Positions 57,848 through 64,000 of a stretch of DNA of 64,000 nt are shown in pieces. The stretch spans positions 75,343,449 through 75,407,448 of the forward strand of contig NC_071355.1 in NCBI RefSeq assembly GCF_943734655.1. The letters run 5' to 3'. Position numbers and translations under genes: made by a program. Every line of letters starts with the position of its first letter. Positions within the stretch are counted from its first letter, which is position 1. Under the pieces are notes generated by a model. The model was not told the origin of the DNA, did no database searches, and saw only the letters and a program-made list of their open reading frames with translations. The stretch comes from Sabethes cyaneus (Eukaryota; Arthropoda; Insecta; Diptera; Culicidae).

Positions 57848-59881
57848 GTATTAGCTTAGTTATGTGGCCTACAACCTGCAAGCAGGGGGGTACACCGGCA
57901 CATGTTCTCAGCACACGAGAGCAGCTTCTCGGCTGGCCTGGAGTGTGTCTCACCTAGTTTATATTTTCGTAGTCCGTACGAGCTGGCTCGTGCTCTTGCT
58001 CTCTCTCTCTGTCACTGTCTGCTGTCTGTCTTGTTTTTATCTATTGTTTGTAACGTGTTTTTTATAGATAAGTGTATATTGTATAAGGATGTGTGAATGG
58101 TAATAGTAGTTAGCAATGTTATGTTTAATACCCTTCATTTAGTAATATGCCGAAAAAATCGTTCTGTCCAAAATTGAAGCGGAGGGACATAATTGTTTAT
58201 CCAGTTCAGTTCAACGAAAGTATTTCAAACAAGCGATTGGGTTTGAAGTTTTCTTTCATTGACTAATGCAAGCGGTTGATTTCACAGTCTCATATTAATC
58301 TTTTCAATTGATACAGTTTCATACTGAATGATGTAACAAGTTTATAGTTATCAAAAATAGCACAGATTGTGTGTTTTCGTACTTCGCACGAATGGCGTAA
58401 CTTGACGGGGCAAAGACACATTTCTACATTTATGAATCACTTCAATTCAACGGTATCATAATATTGCACGCTGACTTTTATACGGTTACGTGTACGCGCT
58501 ATCTACCATATCTTATCTTGTTTTCATAGACACGACAAGCGTACCTTATCCTTGTGGGTGAATCCATGTTGCAATTGCTATTTTTTTCGTTTTATAGCAA
58601 CAAGAGAAGACGGCTGTGATGGTCAAATAAATTGTGAAATAAAATATTGGGTGGTTCGCTGTGAAAGATCTGCTTACAGATGGAATATATCCATGTGCCT
58701 GTGCAGTATCATATCCATGTGTATACTTGGTTGATAGAATTCCGGTTTTCTTGTTCACTAGGATATAAATGCTTCAATTAATTTTTGAATTAATTTATCA
58801 AACACAAGATAGTTGCCACTGGACAAGGCAGTTACATACGTTGTAGGAGTAATTTTATAAAGAAAAAGTAGAAGGATCCGTGCCTAGTGGAGTGGGCGCC
58901 GTCTTGACGTAAGACTACGAATATAACGCAATTCGTCTTCTAATGCTGAAATCTGGAATCTTTGCATGAATTTCAATATAACTCTTTAAAGACCAGTTAT
59001 GGTATACCCCCGATTAACTACGAAATACCTAGCATTGGAAGCGAGGTTTGCATGTAATTGGGTTTCAATGGGAGAATCATCAAATACAAGTGTAGAAAAA
59101 CATATACAAATCTTCAATTGCTAATATTGGTAGCCATGATAAGGACTGATTAACTGTAAAATGTTTACCAATGGCAGTGACATTTACAAAAGATTGGCTT
59201 TCGGAAGAGCAAATAATTCTAAAGCCGCTTGCTTTTATAGAGATATATAGATGAATTTTATAGAGGTTTTATTGCGATATTATTCATTACCTTTGGTTTT
59301 ATTTAATGCGCATATGCTACAAACCAATGGAGATTGCTAAAAATTTATTAAATATTCTATGGAACATTTTATTATGGCCACTATAAACCAAATCGATTAG
59401 GATGATCTAAATGTAAAACTTTAACTTTTCTGTTCACAGATGTATTTTCAAGTTGTCAAACAAGTAGCGGACTGATTTAGCTTTTTACCAGAGCGAAAAG
59501 CAAAAAGTTTTATTGAATTATGGCGTTGGCTGTCAAGCAGCGAAAACAAAATTCGATTTTGTTTCTGCTTTCAGCAGAGCGTGAAACAGCTACTTGAATT
59601 TATAACCTGATTCTAAAAACCTTCTAAAGAGTGAGTTGTTCGGAAGGTAGTTTTATAGCGGTCACCAGGAAGTTCTGTTGGAACTCATAGTTTTATTAGC
59701 GGTTTTATGATATTGGGTATGAAAATCACTAGCGGAACATAATATAATTTAGACGAATGTAATAAAACAGTCACTTGGATTTATATAGTTGGTCCTAGCA
59801 AGTGATTTCATTGTTGCAAATGCAAAATTCAATGGGAAATTCGGAATACAATAGAGTTGCCTAAAAATAAAGTATACCACT

Positions 59882-59965
59882 TAACATCGAATGGCCTGAT
59901 TCTGCTAAGATTCTAACCCCCGACCGTTCGCTTGTCACCTTGTGGTTACACGTCCGCACCTTTAA
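59882..59965 (-). mobile_element. tRNA-derived SINE, family C, copy 3
   Basis: ACATCGAATGGCCTGATTCT, then GCTAAGATTCTAACCCCCGA and CGCTTGTCACCTTGTGGTTA, match the copy at 50985-51095 in the same orientation. Box B is damaged (AGTTCGAATC has become a variant), so it is an older copy. Confidence 0.65.
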
Positions 59966-60179
59966 AACAATAAAAGTAATCATTCTTGAGATATTTATGG
60001 AACCCGCATTAAAAACATGGTTAAAGTTTTCATTCGCTCATGTACATTCGATACAAGCAGTTGTAGTTTTGTAAAATTTTTGTATGTATTCAAACGATGC
60101 CAGCTAATTGTTCGTAAGGCGTTATTATTTCGAAATCATCAATGAAGAAAACAAATAAGTTTGTTTGAAATGCGCCTTT

Positions 60180-60480
60180 TCTCTGCATGGACATTATCAC
60201 TACGATCAGTATTTTGATCTACTGTGATATCGTCCAGAGGTTTTTACTGTATTCCGCACTTCATTCTTTTTGCAGTATCGCTATAGAATAAACGAAACGA
60301 GTATTGTCCGTGTCGGTGCTTTCAACCCTATTTGTTCTTTTTCATGGTGTTTACTACTTTTCAACCAATCTCGTTCGCTAGTACCGGGAAGTGCAGAGAT
60401 TAGTTATAATTTGCGCTTGGACAAAAGGCTCCATTACGCACCACCTCGAGTCAGTACCATTTCTATAACTAACCCTGGTT
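60180..60480 (+). repeat. Dispersed repeat copy (family E), longest
   Basis: TACGATCAGTATTTTGATCT, GTATTCCGCACTTCATTCTT and GCAGTATCGCTATAGAAT match 34355-34485 and 50610-50720. Further right, TTTCAACCAATCTCGTTCGC is the inverse of 49885-49910. This copy therefore links the two pieces and suggests the element spans at least 300 bp. Confidence 0.55.
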
Positions 60481-61603
60481 AGAAGCTTCACCGTCGGTAA
60501 AGCAGAGTTCAACACAAAGAAAAGATGTGTGTACGTGTGTATTTTTTCTTGGAAACTTACTACTTTGCAATACCAATCTTGTTCTCACTTCCTCGCAGAA
60601 TCAGGAAGGGAAACAAGTTATAAATTGCCCATGGACAAGAGTCTTCTTCATGCGCATCCAGCCAGTACAACTTTTAAAAACTTGCCCTATGTCTAGACGC
60701 TCCATTGCTGCCAAATGCAGAATTATGTATATGGGAAGTCTCTGTGCTTAAATTAGCACTGCTCGGTTTGACGGAACTGCTTCCGGATACTGTGGGATTT
60801 TACTGGGACTGCCTCCCGTTAAAATGGTAACGCGTAAGTGTCGGATGGGATTTCCATTCCTTTAACTTAGAACTTCTATGCTTGCTTAATTCATCAAACA
60901 AATAAGCTCGTTTGAAAGACGCCTTCCATAATTTTTTTCGTGTATATCTCTGGTATATCGCTCTGATGTCTGTGATTGGAATGCTACTATTACCTGAGAG
61001 GTTTCTTGTTTAAGGAAAGTCAAACAAGATCGTATGAGCTTAGTTCCTTTCTGTTTACTATACTGTGGAAACCGTTTGGTTGAAAGTCTATAAAGTCTTT
61101 CACGAATTACGTATCTGCGGATTTCACGGATTTTCGTCTGTGGAATTGGCAGCACCCTCTCAGAATTCAATGAAACTTTGTGTGTTTAAAGAGCTCGTGT
61201 AAATAAGCAACTTTGCATACTTATTAAGAATTTTCACAAAAAAATACTGAAAAAAATATTTCCTCACTGAAAAAATGAATTTTTTTACTGAAGATAGGTA
61301 ATTATGTAACCTACAAGTCTTCCATACATTGCAAAATTGTAATATTTAAGAGAAAAAAGTTTGTTCTAGCCCTTAAAAGTCAATTATGCTCAATAACTTT
61401 GCACTCGATTTTTTCGTTGCTTTCAAATGTTCTACAAAGTTATGCAGTATGGTAAAATACACATTTTCTCTGAAGACGTTTTGTCGCTAGGACGTATATT
61501 TTATAAGTTATGATATATATATAAAAAAATCTCACAACTCAAAAAAAAAATTCAATATCGGACAACTTAATGCAAACCAGACAACTATTAGTTAAAAGTA
61601 CTA

Positions 61604-62618
61604 CCCAAGTAACAACGGTAGCTGAATTGCAAGAGCAATGGCTGTTTAAGGGTTGGTTTAAGGCGATCAAAGCTGCATAAAGTAAGCACTCAAATGGTGT
61701 CTAAATAAGCGATGTTTAAGCTACTTTAAGTTTTTCAAACCAGTTCTCTCCCAAAAGCTGATAAAAAAGCTTATTAGCGGATTTATCTGCTAAACAATCT
61801 GCTTCTAAACAACCATAAACATCAAACCGTTTTACGGCAGCTTAAAGGTGTTAAAATGTAGAGTGGAAGCTTTTATTAGGCTCACAGCTTTCAAACTACT
61901 TTAAATCTGCTTAAGGGTGTTAAAGTGGATTTACAAACTTCTACCAAGTTTTCTTTCGGCTCACAGCACACATACTGTCACATCATATAATTTCGCAATT
62001 CGGCTGACAGCAAAAGTTTGTCAGTTATCGACATTATCGACTGCTTCACGCTAGACGGGCTAGGCTTCAGGTGTAAAGATATTCTCACTGTCTGTTCTGC
62101 AGATGCAAATGGGGCGGATCATACGGTGACTGCTTATGGATCAAAAGATGGCGGGTTCAATTCCCGGAAAAAAGACATGCATTTTTAATTAGCTTAGCTA
62201 GCTTACTTGTACGAATTAAAGTTATCCGAAACTAAAAATATCGCGTTCACGGCGAAATAAAAATGACGCGTTCCATTTTTTTAAATTTAAAAATAGATTT
62301 ATTTTTGGCAGCATAAAGGTTGATGAAGCGTTGATTAAGCGACTGGAAAAGTAGATTGCAAAACTATTTCTCGTTCTAGAAATAGAATTGACAGCATTGC
62401 GCAAATTGGCTATTTAAAAGTGCAAAAAAGTTTCTATTAAGCTTCATTGCAGCTTCGAAAGCAACTATTAATTAGCCTGAAGCTTGATAAAATCACTAGA
62501 TTTAGATGTTTAAGAGCTGAAAAAAGGTTTTCATTTCTAAACCTAAACCATAGATCAGCCACAGGTTGAATAAAATCAGCTATAAAAGCGTTTGATCAGC
62601 CTGAAATTGTTACTTGGG
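61604..62618. mobile_element. TIR element with CCCAAGTAACAA termini, 1015 bp
   Basis: CCCAAGTAACAA at the left and TTGTTACTTGGG at the right are exact inverses, with TA on both sides (61602-61603 and 62619-62620). The interior is full of GCTTAAAG, TTTAAGC and AGCTTTTA words, giving diffuse subterminal repeats. A tRNA-like stem (CGGGTTCAATTCCCG, about 62149-62163) lies inside. No transposase. Confidence 0.8.
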
Positions 62619-63109
62619 TATATATTTTGTTTTAAAAAAATATTTCTGTCAGAAGATCTCCGAAGCATCCTCGGAAAAAAATATTAGAAAAATGTGCTAT
62701 TTTTTGATTAAATACTTTATATCTGATTAAATATGCGTGAATAACAGTCTTCACAGAAAATGTGTATTTTAACATACTGAATAACTTTGTAGAATATTTG
62801 AAAACAATAAATGATTCGTGTGCAAAGTTATTGTGCATAATTGACTTCAGTGCTCTTATATTTCGCAACCAGTAAGAGATGGATAGTTACTATATTCAGC
62901 AAAGTTGCTTATTTTAGTATGTTCAGCAACTTTTTGGAGGATTTTTTTTTGAAATTAATGTTTAAAAAAATAAAAGTTTGTATCACCCTAATAGGTGAAT
63001 TCATGGTCACCCTAATAGTGCAGAAAGATGCGCCGTATTTTATTAATATAAACTTCTCCGAAGACACCACCCTTGAAAAATTTACGCATTTTTTACCCTC
63101 TTTTATTTT

Positions 63110-63895
63110 TGTCCGCTGTTTATTAAATTTCGTTTCCGTACCCGAATGCCCGTACTTTGGCCGTAACCCCATCCATGAGATTTTGCACAATCTCAATCGA
63201 CATGGTTTGCATATTTACCCATACTTTCTTCATTTGTTCAACAGTTTTGACTACTTTAGGATGTTCCAGAAAATTTTGCTTCATAATAGCCTAGTATTTC
63301 TTTATTGGCCGCAGCACCGGTTTATTTAAGGGGTTATAATCTTTCGGGACGAAATCAACATTATTTGCCTTATGCCACTCCAGCACGGTCTTTGCACAAT
63401 GGCATGAAGTCAAATCTTACCTGAAGATCATACGATAGTTGTGAGACTTCAGAAGAGGAAGAAAACGTTTTTGGAGACACTCCTTCAAATACACCTGCCT
63501 ATATTCATGGTATCTGGGGTCGCGAAAGGTGTTCTCCGCTTTCCACATGAACAAATTGCTTGCCAAATCAAGAATTTCTTGGCAAAGTTCAACATTTTCT
63601 GTTTTTGAAGGTTCTCCGGAACATCAAATTTAACCTTTGCAGTAAGTAGAATTTGGGATTCCTAACTTTTCACTGATGGCACGATGTGACATATTCTTAT
63701 TTTCGATGTACTTGTGCAGAATTTTTTCGCAAACGAGCTGTTCTTCCGACGGCGTATCTTTGCGCACCTGATAAAAAGACTCACACAGTATAAACAATGC
63801 GCTTTGAGCTTTCTCTATGCAAAGTTTCAATTGATTCTACCCAACGGTTCAAAAGTTAGAGCAACTTGAGTGTGTTGCAGTTTTATAGTGGACAC
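63110..63895 (-). pseudogene. Tc1/mariner-type (ITmD37E-like) transposase gene, decayed
   Basis: On the minus strand, near the right end, an N-terminal segment has a helix-turn-helix (NMSHRAISEKLGIPNSTYCKG, 63632-63690). A C-terminal segment (about 63410-63145) reads EWHKANNVDFVPKDYNP and then PVLRPIKKY-stop-AIMK, followed by VQNLMDGVTAKVRAFGYG. The layout matches mosquito Tc1/mariner relatives. The acidic residue expected in the PIEKYW motif is Lys and the Trp is a stop, and the frame is broken between the halves, so no active enzyme can be made. The right terminus may be the GGGTGTCCACTATAAAA block at 63882-63898 (read on minus). Confidence 0.65.
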
Positions 63896-64000
63896 CCTTT
63901 ATAATCCCTTAGGGCCCATGATTCGCCGGTATTATGGAACGCTTGAACCATAGAGGACTGGCGAGCCTCATTGCATCAATGACCCTTCCTTACCTAATTT

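Larger units (their letters stand above)
57848..64000 (+). other. Tm1 intron downstream of exon 6b, running off the window
   Basis: No tropomyosin C-terminal exon (expected AE(A/T)RAEFAERSVQKLQ-like start) was found, so the intron continues past 64000. Contents: SINE family C copy (59882-59965), family E repeat (60180-60480), TIR element (61604-62618) and mariner-type transposase remnant (63110-63895). The parts 57900-59870 and 60500-61600 show only AT-rich sequence. Confidence 0.7.

Noticed and set aside
62104..62170. Possible tRNA gene (T-arm-like CGGGTTCAATTCCCG)
   Set aside because: The D arm and a matching acceptor stem could not be found around it, and it sits inside a TIR element, so it is not a functional tRNA gene.
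62841..63329. 162-codon open frame on the + strand
   Set aside because: It is antisense to the decayed mariner-type transposase and rich in Phe/Ile/Asn from AT-rich composition.

Overview
The window is animal genomic DNA from a dipteran, most likely a culicine mosquito. It carries most of a single large gene, the insect tropomyosin-1 gene (Tm1), on the + strand. The mosquito call rests on insect-type tropomyosin exons, very long AT-rich introns, Feilai-like tRNA-derived SINEs, mosquito-style LINE 3' ends and many small TIR elements. No prokaryotic, rRNA or true tRNA gene was recognised.

Tm1 layout. Three alternative first coding exons all end in phase 0 and can join the same second exon: exon 1a (muscle-type start, coding 2081-2320), exon 1c (535 residues, 7959-9563, resembling the start of the atypical Drosophila Tm1-I/C isoform) and exon 1b (cytoplasmic-type start, 23984-24130). 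The shared exon 2 is at 35649-35782. Then come three pairs of equal-length, same-phase exons that look mutually exclusive: 3a/3b (40965-41082 and 41423-41540, 118 bp each), 4a/4b (54413-54483 and 56318-56388, 71 bp each) and 6a/6b (57259-57321 and 57785-57847, 63 bp each). Exon 5 (56713-56788) lies between the second and third pairs. The reading frame is continuous through every junction. The last (C-terminal) coding exons are not seen and must lie beyond 64000, so every isoform here is incomplete at its C-terminus. Any upstream non-coding first exon for isoform 1a also lies outside the window or is unrecognised.

Introns. About 60 kb of the window is intron filled with mobile-element debris. 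It includes three tRNA-derived SINE families, broken non-LTR retrotransposon pieces (two reverse transcriptase remnants, LINE 3' tails, and an 840-bp insertion with a 20-22 bp target duplication) and a decayed Tc1/mariner transposase. It also includes about ten non-autonomous TIR elements, a nested insertion whose empty site is preserved in a sister copy, and a degenerate minisatellite. The most unusual object is at 52103-53730: an almost perfect palindrome with arms of about 740 bp around a 91-nt loop, flanked by an 11-bp target duplication, in the intron between exons 3b and 4a. If transcribed, it would fold into a very long double-stranded hairpin.

How it works together. By promoter choice and exon choice one locus makes muscle, cytoplasmic and atypical (probably mRNA-transport) coiled-coil proteins that share a common rod. 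Two observations within the gene stand out: a row of SUMO-interaction-like motifs in the disordered exon 1c domain, and weak 5' splice sites and distant candidate branch points on the alternative exons.
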